Source: an uncultured bacterium (GTDB lineage: Bacteria; Actinomycetota; Coriobacteriia; Coriobacteriales; Coriobacteriaceae). Taken from it: a DNA stretch of 9,245 nucleotides. Position numbers and translations under genes: made by a program. The DNA lies in the NCBI GenBank assembly GCA_905215945.1, contig CAJMRZ010000042.1:1-9245 (forward strand), read 5' to 3'. Below the pieces are notes generated by a model. The model was not told where the DNA came from and did not search any database. It worked only from the letters and a program-made list of their open reading frames with translations. Shown in pieces: positions 1-6,047 of the stretch (position 1 is the stretch's first letter; each line of letters opens with the position of its first letter).

Positions 1-276
1 AATCCCCTCGGCAGCCATCCACCGATAGAGCGAGCGAATAGCAGACAGATGCGCCGCGAGGGTCCGAGCCGACACCTGGTCACGCGAAAGCTCAGCAAGA
101 TAGCGACGAATGGTGCGCACGTCGGCAGCGAAAGCATCAATATCCTCGCGCTCGCACCAGGCAGCAAAGCGCTCCAGTCTCGAGCCATAGGCCGTCACCG
201 TGTTGGGAGAAAGCCCCTCAACGCGTGCGATATAGGCGATAAACGAGTCGACGGTGTCGTACAGGTCAAAGGCTAT
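1..276 (-). CDS. xerC: Xer-family tyrosine recombinase, N-terminal part (runs off the left edge)
   Basis: These 92 codons encode the N-terminal core-binding (SAM-like) domain of a XerC/XerD-type recombinase, the family that resolves chromosome dimers at dif sites. Seen directly: the segment begins IAFDLYDTVDSFIAYI, followed by the family hallmark LSPNTVTAY (residues 22-30), then RFAAW (36-40) and a helix ending LAAHLSAIRSLYRWM (73-87). The catalytic Arg-Lys-His-Arg-His-Tyr domain lies beyond the window. The frame is open from position 321 downward but has no ATG, GTG or TTG until codon 27, inside the conserved motif. I therefore place the start at ATA 276-274, 9 nt after a GGAGG and overlapping the trmFO stop by 4 nt as ATAG. 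GTC at 279-277 is the other option. Position after trmFO matches the Firmicutes gid-codV (trmFO-xerC) pair. The family is clear; xerC versus xerD is an inference from context, and the exact start is unproven. Confidence 0.85.
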   Translation of the reverse strand, partial: MAFDLYDTVDSFIAYIARVEGLSPNTVTAYGSRLERFAAWCEREDIDAFAADVRTIRRYLAELSRDQVSARTLAAHLSAIRSLYRWMAAEGI

Positions 277-1610
277 GACCGGTCGCCTCCAAACAGATCG
301 GGGCGAGTAGCCAGATAGGCGTCAAGGGCCTCGAGCGCACGGTCCGCATAGGCCTGATAGCGGTCGCGCTTGCTGCGGCGCTTACCATCCTCGAGTAGCG
401 GCACCAGGCCAAAGTTGACATGCATGGGCTGATAGCCCACGGTGGCAGGATCGGTCGCATAGCCCACGAGCGCACCCAGGGCGCCCACACGCGGCAACTC
501 GACGCCCGCGGCACCGATAGCCTCGGCATAAGTGTTAAGCGCCGCGAGCAGACCTGTCGCCACGGCTTCCATGTACCCCTCGGTGCCGGTGATCTGACCG
601 GCCAGGCGCACACCGGTACCGGGCACGGCAAAGGTGCCATCGAGCACATGCGGGGCGTCGACAAAGGTATTGCGGTGCATGACACCGTAGCGGAAGAACT
701 CAGCGTTCTCCAGGCCCGGCACCATATGGAAGACGCGCTTCTGCTCGCCAAAGGTCAAGTTGGTCTGGAAGCCCACCAGGTTATAGGCGGTCTTCTCCTT
801 GTTCTCGGCACGCAGCTGAATCGCCGCCCAGGGGCGACGTCCGGTACGCGGGTCGGTGAGGCCGACGGGCTTCATGGCGCCAAAGCGAATGGCGTCCTTG
901 CCGGTGCGTGCAACTTCCTCGGCAGGCTGGCAGGCCTGGAACAGATCGCCGCCCTCAAAGTCTTTGAGCACCACGCGGTCGGCCGTGGTAAGCGCCTCGA
1001 TAAAGGCCTCGTACTCCTCCTTGTTGAGCGGAGCGTTGAGATAGTCGCCGCTCCCCTGCTCCTCGTAGCGCGACTGCGAGAATAGCACGTCCATATCGAG
1101 CGTGGAGGCATCGACGATCGGCGCCGCGGCATCGAAAAACGCAAGGGCGTCGCCGCCGACGAGCTTCATGACCTCTTCGCTCAGCGCCGGTGAACACAGC
1201 GGGCCCGCGGCAATGACCACGTGGCCCTCGGGGATCTGGGTGACCTCGCCGTGAACGACCTCGATATTGGGGCGGGCGGCAACCTCAGCCTCGACGAGCT
1301 CGGAGAATGTAACACGGTCGACCGCCAGGGCGCCACCAGCGGGAACAGCCGCGCGATGGGCGCAATCGAGCAGGACTGAACCCATGCGCTCAAGCTCGGC
1401 CTTCAGCAAACCAGCCGCGGAATCCGGACGGGTCGACTTAAACGAATTGGAGCAGACGAGCTCTGCCAGGTGATCGGTATGGTGGGCCGGGGAGCTCACC
1501 TGGGGGCGCATCTCGCACAGCTTTACGGCAAACCCGCGGTCTGCCAGCTGGATCGCGCACTCCGAACCCGCCAGACCGCCACCGATAACTGTCACCTGAT
1601 CGAACTGCAT
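273..1610 (-). CDS. trmFO: TrmFO, methylenetetrahydrofolate-tRNA (uracil-54-C5)-methyltransferase
   Basis: This cytosolic FAD enzyme makes 5-methyluridine at position 54 of the tRNA T-loop, using methylenetetrahydrofolate as the carbon donor and reduced FAD. The 445-residue protein has the usual family length. Seen: the FAD dinucleotide-binding motif VIGGGLAGSE (residues 8-17), CEMRP (32-36), a cysteine in LVCSNSF at residue 53, and a second in LFQACQPAEE at 227. These correspond to the two functional cysteines Cys53 and Cys226 of the Bacillus subtilis enzyme. Near the C-terminus is GQITGTEGYMEA, typical of the GidA/TrmFO fold. I chose ATG 1610 because an AAAGG lies 9 nt upstream; a TTG two codons earlier is only 3 nt from that site. 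The gene follows dprA by 14 nt and its TAG overlaps the proposed xer start, so it belongs to the yraN-xer operon. Most actinobacteria outside this class are thought to lack TrmFO; that is general knowledge and not tested here. Confidence 0.96.
   Translation of the reverse strand: MQFDQVTVIGGGLAGSECAIQLADRGFAVKLCEMRPQVSSPAHHTDHLAELVCSNSFKSTRPDSAAGLLKAELERMGSVLLDCAHRAAVPAGGALAVDRVTFSELVEAEVAARPNIEVVHGEVTQIPEGHVVIAAGPLCSPALSEEVMKLVGGDALAFFDAAAPIVDASTLDMDVLFSQSRYEEQGSGDYLNAPLNKEEYEAFIEALTTADRVVLKDFEGGDLFQACQPAEEVARTGKDAIRFGAMKPVGLTDPRTGRRPWAAIQLRAENKEKTAYNLVGFQTNLTFGEQKRVFHMVPGLENAEFFRYGVMHRNTFVDAPHVLDGTFAVPGTGVRLAGQITGTEGYMEAVATGLLAALNTYAEAIGAAGVELPRVGALGALVGYATDPATVGYQPMHVNFGLVPLLEDGKRRSKRDRYQAYADRALEALDAYLATRPDLFGGDRS
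286..290 (-). promoter_or_regulatory. Shine-Dalgarno sequence for the xer gene
   Basis: A perfect GGAGG on the minus strand lies inside the last codons of trmFO. It is 9 nt from ATA (276-274) and 6 nt from GTC (279-277), while no standard start codon is within reach in the xer frame. The strong site suggests ribosomes are recruited here although the start codon is non-canonical. It could also help retain ribosomes finishing trmFO, that is, translational coupling. Confidence 0.6.
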
Positions 1611-1624
1611 CTGCAAACACCTTT

Positions 1625-2560
1625 CTAATTGACACGTTTTCCATTGTGACCGAAGGGTGTCTGGGCGTGAAGGGCAAACTTGGAGGGCGCATACCTTCCA
1701 TCCATCATGCGCTCGATAAGGCCCTCGAGTTCAAGCGAACCCAAGAGTTTGAGTACGCCGACAGCATCGAGTGAGACGAGCGCCGCGATGTCGTCGACCT
1801 TGAGCGGAGAGGCGATGAGCGCATGCATCACGGTCTGCTGTGTTGGATCCAGGTCGGCAATGCCGGGAGCATCAGGGCGCGAGTAGCGCAGGGTGCCGTA
1901 GATACGTGAGATAGCCATCTCGATAGATTCCTCGTCGATGATGCAGCAGGCACCGTTCGCAATGAGGTAATTCGTGCCACGCGACTCGGGCGATAGGATC
2001 GACCCCGGCACGGCAAGAAGTTCGCGCCCCAAATCCATAGCAGCCTCGGCTGTAGAAAACGTCCCGGAAGGCATACCCGCCTCGGATACAAAGAGGGCTT
2101 GCGACAGGGCCGCGATCACGCGATTCCGGCGCGGAAAGGCAAACTTGCGCGGACCCATGCCCCACGGAGAGATCGACACGACCGCGCCACCCGTATCGAG
2201 CGTGCGAGTAATAAGCCCCGCGCTCGAACGCGGGTAGACCACGTCGGCGCCCGTCCCCAGCACCACGACGTGTTTGCCGCCGGCGTTGACCGCAGCCCAA
2301 CCCGAGGCCTGGTCACAACCGACCGCACCGCCCGAAACTACCGTCACTCCCGCCTCAACCGCCACCTTCGCCGCAAGCTCTGCCACGGCAAGACCATACG
2401 GCGAGGCCTTTCGCGCACCGATGATGGAGAGCGCGGGCGTCGAAAGCGCCTCGGGGTTGCCGCGCACATAGAGCGTCTGAGGTACATCAGAAAGCTCCAA
2501 AACGGTCTCGGGATACAACGCGTCACCTGGATGCAGCTCGAAGGTCCCCTCGGCCATCAT
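1625..2560 (-). CDS. dprA: DNA-processing protein DprA (Smf)
   Basis: DprA binds incoming single-stranded DNA and loads RecA during natural transformation. The 311-residue product shows the Rossmann-like DprA core: SIIGARKASPYG (45-56), VVSGGAVGCDQASG (74-87), VVVLGTGADVVYP (98-110), FPRRNRVIAALS (142-153), SGTFSTAEAAMDLGRELLAVPG (about 165-186) and GTNYLIANGA (195-204). Residues about 237-292 look like the C-terminal winged-helix domain. An N-terminal SAM domain, present in many DprA proteins, is missing: only about 40 residues precede the core. The usual GIDxxAH is GCDQASG here. The start is ATG 2560 or the adjacent ATG 2557; both follow GGAGG (5 or 8 nt) and overlap the comM stop. A longer upstream frame exists but runs through comM and lacks support. 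Gene order comM-dprA is typical of actinobacteria. Family certain, start within one codon. Confidence 0.95.
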   Translation of the reverse strand: MMAEGTFELHPGDALYPETVLELSDVPQTLYVRGNPEALSTPALSIIGARKASPYGLAVAELAAKVAVEAGVTVVSGGAVGCDQASGWAAVNAGGKHVVVLGTGADVVYPRSSAGLITRTLDTGGAVVSISPWGMGPRKFAFPRRNRVIAALSQALFVSEAGMPSGTFSTAEAAMDLGRELLAVPGSILSPESRGTNYLIANGACCIIDEESIEMAISRIYGTLRYSRPDAPGIADLDPTQQTVMHALIASPLKVDDIAALVSLDAVGVLKLLGSLELEGLIERMMDGRYAPSKFALHAQTPFGHNGKRVN

Positions 2561-4080
2561 TGGTCCCTCCTTCCCTGGTACATCGCCGCCTCGAGCACGT
2601 GGTCCTGCGTCACTTGCTCGCTCTCGGCGACATCTGCGATCGTGCGCGCAATGCGAACAAGGCGCACGATGCCACGCCCTGTGAGATGCGTGCGCTTCGA
2701 CAGGCCGAGCACACACTTCTCCGCCGCATCATCGAGCTCAAAGGTCGAAACGACGCCGTCAATGGACCGCGTCTCGTCATCCTCGGCCTCGGCATCCGCA
2801 TCGTCCATACGAGACTCGCGCCAGGTGCGAAAAGCGCGACCGCGCACAACGTAGTCACGTAACTCGGCCGACGACATGCCCTCCGCACCCTCGATAATCA
2901 CTTGAGGGTCGGGACGGGTCACATCGATCATCATGTCGATACGGTCGGCCAAAGGACCGCGCAGCTTTGCGCGATAGCGCTCGACCATCGATGCCGAGCA
3001 GCGGCACGGCACCTCGCGGTCGCCCAAAAAGCCGCAGGGGCAGGGATTGCTCGCAGCGAGCAGCTGAAAGCGCGACGGGAAGGTAAAAGCCCCGTCGACG
3101 CGTACGATCCTCACGTAGCCGCGCTCGATGGGCTGACGCAGCGTCTGCAGCACACCCGTGGGAAACTCGGCAAGCTCGTCCAAAAAGAGCACGCCGCCAT
3201 GAGCAAGGCTGATCTCACCCGGGTGCACCGGGCGCCCGCCGCCGATAAGGCCTGCGGTCGAAATACTGTGATGGGGGCTTCGAAACGGCCGATGACCTGC
3301 CAATAAGCCATCGATGTTCTCGCCCAAGACCGAATGGATGCACAGTGCCTCCTGCTGATCCTCAACGGAAAGCTCAGGCAGAATGCCAGTCATACGGCGC
3401 GCAAGCATCGTCTTGCCCGATCCCGGGGACCCGATCATAAGCAAACCGAGCTCACCCGCTGCCGCCAGTGCCATGCCGCGTTTGGCAACCTCCTGCCCCA
3501 GCACGTCGGCATAGTCGAGTTCGGGCTCAAAAGTAGCCTCCACACCCTCGGAATCCAGATAATGCCGCGCGGCATCGCCCATGCCATGGGCAAGCTGAGA
3601 CAAATGATCTATGAATCCGCAATCCACGCCCGCGAGTGGCACATGCTGGTCTGATCTGCCGGCGATAAAAGACAGCCCCATGTCGCGAGCCAATAGCTGA
3701 AACGCCACCTCGCCCTTGACGGGAAGCACCGTACCGTCCAAGCCAAGCTCACCGGCGATAAGACAACGATCGAGGTTGTCGTGGGGAATCTGACCATCGG
3801 CCGCCAATACCGCGATGGCGATGGGAAGATCAAAGCCGCTACCGGTCTTGCGAATATCGCCAGGTGCCAGATTGACCGTAATGCCCGAGCGTGGGATCTC
3901 GAACCCGGCGGAGCGCATCGCACAGCGAATGCGACCACGCGACTCCATCACCTCCATACTCGGGATGCCGAGCATCTGAATGCCCGGAACGCCGCCGGCA
4001 AGCGAGACCTCGACCGTGACGTGAATCGCCTCGACGCCGCGGATGCAGGCCGCGTGAACGGCAAACGTCTCGAACGCCAT
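2557..4080 (-). CDS. comM: ComM/YifB-family Mg-chelatase-like AAA+ ATPase
   Basis: ComM homologues are hexameric AAA+ motors; in Vibrio the protein drives branch migration of the recombination intermediate during transformation. The 507-residue product has the three expected parts. Residues about 20-140 are the Lon-like ChlI domain (VPGIQMLGIP; ITVNLAPGDIRKTGSGFDLPIA). Residues about 190-385 are the AAA+ core with Walker A GSPGSGKT (217-224), Walker B GVLFLDE (296-302) and a Cys cluster CPCG...CRC (347-361), characteristic of YifB. LRGPLADRIDMMIDV (373-387) and VRLVRIARTIADV (472-484) fall in the last sensor and lid region. An acidic stretch (about 425-437, MDDADAEAEDDE) interrupts the C-terminal domain. 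ATG 4080 is chosen: an AGG lies 7 nt upstream, the protein starts at the conserved N-terminus, and it overlaps the yraN stop by 1 nt (TGATG). Its own TGA overlaps dprA, so translation is probably coupled. Confidence 0.96.
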   Translation of the reverse strand: MAFETFAVHAACIRGVEAIHVTVEVSLAGGVPGIQMLGIPSMEVMESRGRIRCAMRSAGFEIPRSGITVNLAPGDIRKTGSGFDLPIAIAVLAADGQIPHDNLDRCLIAGELGLDGTVLPVKGEVAFQLLARDMGLSFIAGRSDQHVPLAGVDCGFIDHLSQLAHGMGDAARHYLDSEGVEATFEPELDYADVLGQEVAKRGMALAAAGELGLLMIGSPGSGKTMLARRMTGILPELSVEDQQEALCIHSVLGENIDGLLAGHRPFRSPHHSISTAGLIGGGRPVHPGEISLAHGGVLFLDELAEFPTGVLQTLRQPIERGYVRIVRVDGAFTFPSRFQLLAASNPCPCGFLGDREVPCRCSASMVERYRAKLRGPLADRIDMMIDVTRPDPQVIIEGAEGMSSAELRDYVVRGRAFRTWRESRMDDADAEAEDDETRSIDGVVSTFELDDAAEKCVLGLSKRTHLTGRGIVRLVRIARTIADVAESEQVTQDHVLEAAMYQGRRDQ

Positions 4081-4565
4081 CACGACACCTGCCAATCGAA
4101 CGCGTTGTACTGATGCTCGATCTCGGCGATATGCCCGCCGCGAATGGTGACACCCACGGCATCGAAGCGAATCGCCTTGAGCGGATAATGCTCCATGAGA
4201 TAGCAACTTGCGATGCGGCGGTAGCGGCGTTGCTTTTGGGCGTCCACGGCCTCCTCGGGAAAGACCCGCGTGGTGCAATCCAGGGCGACGCGTCTGGTCT
4301 TGACCTCGGCCATCACCACGACATCGTCGAGCTCATCAAGCAGCACCAGATCGGCCTCGCCCTCGGTGCAACGATAACCCTGTTCCAGCAAGGTGTAGCC
4401 GCGCTCGTTAAAGTAGTCGATGGTGATCAGCTCGCCCAGCATGCCTAGCTCGCGGGGACTGAGTCCCTTGATAAACTCGGGCGTCATCGCCCCGCAGTCG
4501 AGCTCGCCGTTTTCCCAACGCTCCTTGAGCCGCTGCGTCTTGCTCTTTTTGCTTGCGGCACTCAT
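4080..4565 (-). CDS. yraN: YraN/UPF0102-family putative endonuclease
   Basis: The 161-residue product belongs to the YraN (UPF0102) family, whose fold resembles Holliday-junction-resolvase-type nucleases. Its cellular role is not established. Seen: LGELITIDYFNERGYTLLEQ (residues 43-62) with E45, then GEADLV with E70 and D72, and AEVKTRR with E87 and K89; this is the D-ExK-type active site. The family is usually about 120 residues. Here about 40 extra residues precede the core, beginning with a lysine- and serine-rich tail (SAASKKSKTQRLKERWENG), which could contact nucleic acid. ATG 4565 follows AAGGAG with a 5-nt spacer; the longer upstream frame runs through a terminator and is rejected. It is the first gene after the rnhB terminator and overlaps comM by 1 nt, so it probably heads the operon. 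I see no convincing promoter in the 97 nt between the terminator and the start. Confidence 0.92.
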   Translation of the reverse strand: MSAASKKSKTQRLKERWENGELDCGAMTPEFIKGLSPRELGMLGELITIDYFNERGYTLLEQGYRCTEGEADLVLLDELDDVVVMAEVKTRRVALDCTTRVFPEEAVDAQKQRRYRRIASCYLMEHYPLKAIRFDAVGVTIRGGHIAEIEHQYNAFDWQVS

Positions 4566-4662
4566 GGGGTCTCCTTTCCCGCACACTGCATTGCCCCGAT
4601 GATGAGGGCACCTTTCATGCGGGTAAGTACCGGAAGCAAACCAAAAGCTGACCAAATGCCAA

Positions 4663-4704
4663 CAAAAAACGGGCCGTACGCAACAATCACGTTGCACACG
4701 GCCC
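4663..4704 (-). terminator. Intrinsic terminator after rnhB
   Basis: On the minus strand a stem GGGCCGT/ACGGCCC, a 2x2 internal mismatch, and a second stem GCAAC/GTTGC around a 6-nt loop (GTGATT) is followed by G and six T residues. The opposite strand has no T-run, so it works for leftward transcription. It ends the rnhB transcript about 50 nt after the stop and separates it from yraN. Confidence 0.88.
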
Positions 4705-4728
4705 GCTACCAGCAGGTTTATAAAACGC

Positions 4729-4754
4729 CAGGGGTCCCTGTCTCCACAATTGAC
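4729..4754. repeat. Short palindromic, REP-like intergenic sequence
   Basis: Directly after the rnhB stop, the plus strand reads CAGGG-GT-CCCTG followed by TCTCCACAATTGAC. The core is a perfect 5-bp inverted repeat with a 2-nt centre. The sequence is not needed for the terminator that follows, and its style resembles dispersed palindromic repeats. Only one copy is visible in this window, so the repeat status is a guess. Confidence 0.3.
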
Positions 4755-5543
4755 CTAGAAAAGGCGCTCAGTCTGCAGAAAGTTTCCGCAAAAGCTCACG
4801 CGGTGCAGCGGACAAAGTCCATGTTTGCGAATCGCCTCGATGTGCTCGGGGCTTGCGTAGCCCTTCGACTCGGCTAGATGATACTCGGGGTACTCGGCGT
4901 CGTACTCGACCATCATCTCGTCACGCGTGACCTTGGCCATGATGGACGCCGCGGCGATGCAGGCGATTTTGGCATCGCCCTTCACCACGTCGCGCTCGTT
5001 GGGAACGGCGCCCAAGGGGTTGCCATCCATGAGGACGCAGTCGGGTTCAAGTCCCGTATCGGCCACGGCGCCCGCAACGGCGGTACGGATAGCACGGGCC
5101 ATGCCCATCTCATCGATATCCTTCGGCGCAATATGGCAAAAACCGATCGCCGTCGCCACCTCGGCAATCTTCACTGAGAGCAACTCTCGGCGCGCCGGCG
5201 TGAGCTTTTTGGAATCGTTGATACCCCAAACGTGCGGCTCCATAGGAAGACAGACGGCGCACACCGTCAAAGGACCGGCCACCGATCCGCGACCCACCTC
5301 GTCGACACCAACGACCACCCCATCGCCGCCAAGCTCATGCATAAGCTCGTACATGTCATTGACGCGCTCGCGCTCGGCAAGCTCTTTGGCATGGCGTTTG
5401 AGGGCGCGTTCACAAGCCTTGATCACCTGCTGGCGCGGGTCCTCGCGATAATGCTCCACGAGGGCGGGAATCTCCTCAAACGTAGCGCTCGCCAACTCAC
5501 CGGCAACCTGCGATGCCGAAACCGAGCTCGTCATGTTGGCCAT
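4755..5543 (-). CDS. rnhB: Ribonuclease HII
   Basis: RNase HII cuts the RNA strand of RNA-DNA hybrids and starts removal of single ribonucleotides from DNA. The 262-residue protein shows VVGVDEVGRGSVAGP (77-91) with D81, E82 and the GRG loop, then DSKKLT (110-115), MDGNPLG (172-178) with D173, GDAKIACIAAASIMAKVTRD (189-208) with D190, and SKGYASPEHIEAI ending in CPLHR and SF. D81, E82, D173 and D190 fit the DEDD metal site. About 75 residues precede the catalytic domain, charged and probably helical (about 22-65); Bacillus RNase HII also has such an extension. ATG 5543 is chosen because AAGGAGG ends 7 nt upstream; an earlier in-frame ATG at 5561 lies before that site, at the edge of the rplS terminator. 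The gene is enclosed by terminators on both sides. Confidence 0.96.
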   Translation of the reverse strand: MANMTSSVSASQVAGELASATFEEIPALVEHYREDPRQQVIKACERALKRHAKELAERERVNDMYELMHELGGDGVVVGVDEVGRGSVAGPLTVCAVCLPMEPHVWGINDSKKLTPARRELLSVKIAEVATAIGFCHIAPKDIDEMGMARAIRTAVAGAVADTGLEPDCVLMDGNPLGAVPNERDVVKGDAKIACIAAASIMAKVTRDEMMVEYDAEYPEYHLAESKGYASPEHIEAIRKHGLCPLHRVSFCGNFLQTERLF

Positions 5544-5550
5544 ACCAGGC

Positions 5551-5557
5551 CCTCCTT
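5551..5557 (-). promoter_or_regulatory. Shine-Dalgarno sequence deciding the rnhB start
   Basis: AAGGAGG on the minus strand lies 7 nt before ATG 5543 and downstream of the alternative ATG 5561, so it supports the shorter protein. It overlaps a perfect 10-bp palindrome TTGCATGCAA at 5556-5565. Confidence 0.75.
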
Positions 5558-5571
5558 GCATGCAAATCAGA

Positions 5572-5602
5572 TAAAAAGAAGGGCCACCCGAAGGTGACCC
5601 TT
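5572..5602 (-). terminator. Intrinsic terminator after rplS
   Basis: On the minus strand AAGGGTCACC pairs with GGTGGCCCTT (one G-T wobble) around a UUCG loop closed by C-G, the very stable cUUCGg tetraloop. It is followed by C and five T residues. It lies 34 nt after the rplS stop and only about 15 nt before the rnhB ribosome-binding site. Confidence 0.92.
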
Positions 5603-5636
5603 GTGTCCAAACGAGTGGACAGACGCTGCGATCTTC

Positions 5637-5978
5637 TTAGCGCTTCTCGGGGATGCGAGCAGCCTTGCCCACCTTGTCGCGGAGGTAGTACAGCTTGGCG
5701 CGACGGACGCGACCATGACGAACGACCTCGAGCTTGGCGATCTTGGGGCTGTGAAGCGGGAAGGTACGCTCAACACCGACACCGAAGGACATCTTGCGGA
5801 CGGTGAAGGTCTCGCGGGCACCGGCGCCGGCCATGCGGATGACGTCGCCCTGGAAGACCTGGATGCGCTCGCGGTCGCCTTCCTTAATGCGGTAGTGAAC
5901 CTTGACGTTGTCGGCGACGCGAACCTGAGGAATGTCCTCGCGGATCTGCTGACGCTCGATTGCGCGGATGTAATCCAT
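5637..5978 (-). CDS. rplS: 50S ribosomal protein L19
   Basis: L19 sits at the interface of the 50S and 30S subunits and contributes to intersubunit bridges. The 113-residue product has the normal family length. Seen: [11 protein letters not shown] at the N-terminus, [23 protein letters not shown] (26-48), [18 protein letters not shown] (61-78) and the C-terminal family signature [13 protein letters not shown] (89-101). Most family members have FEG where this has FQG. ATG 5978 is chosen because AAGGA lies 7 nt upstream; a TTG two codons earlier overlaps that spacer. The gene has its own promoter candidate and structured leader, and ends in a strong terminator, so its main product is probably a single-gene transcript. 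In actinobacteria a signal peptidase gene (lepB) usually follows rplS; here rnhB follows directly. Confidence 0.98.
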   Translation of the reverse strand: MDYIRAIERQQIREDIPQVRVADNVKVHYRIKEGDRERIQVFQGDVIRMAGAGARETFTVRKMSFGVGVERTFPLHSPKIAKLEVVRHGRVRRAKLYYLRDKVGKAARIPEKR

Positions 5979-6002
5979 GTGCAATTCCTTACTCTTCTAG
6001 AG

Positions 6003-6026
6003 GTGCCGTACCACCTTGGCCGGCAC
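6003..6026 (-). promoter_or_regulatory. Hairpin in the rplS leader RNA
   Basis: In the 5' leader of rplS the RNA can pair GTGCCG (6026-6021) with CGGCAC (6008-6003), enclosing a second stem CCA/TGG around the loop AGG. It lies about 25 nt before the start codon, upstream of the ribosome-binding site. Leaders of L19 genes are autoregulatory in some Firmicutes; whether this one is related is unknown. Confidence 0.4.
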
Positions 6027-6047
6027 GTAGTTGAACAAACGTATTCG

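Noticed and set aside
420..1085. Plus-strand 221-codon frame opposite trmFO
   Set aside because: Again exactly codon-aligned with the sense gene and explained by codon bias; no domain is recognisable.
1625..2716. Longer dprA frame starting at 2716
   Set aside because: The added 52 residues lie within comM, are unlike DprA, and lack the GGAGG found just before ATG 2560.
2557..4278. Longer comM frame starting at 4278
   Set aside because: The extra 66 codons overlap yraN in another frame. The family N-terminus (FETFAVHAACIRGVEA) begins right at ATG 4080 behind a ribosome-binding site.
4080..4697. Longer yraN frame starting at 4697
   Set aside because: It would begin inside the rnhB terminator hairpin. 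The conserved core and the AAGGAG site fit ATG 4565.
5556..5565. Palindrome TTGCATGCAA as an rnhB operator
   Set aside because: It overlaps the ribosome-binding site downstream of the terminator, where no promoter is evident; a 10-bp palindrome alone is weak evidence.
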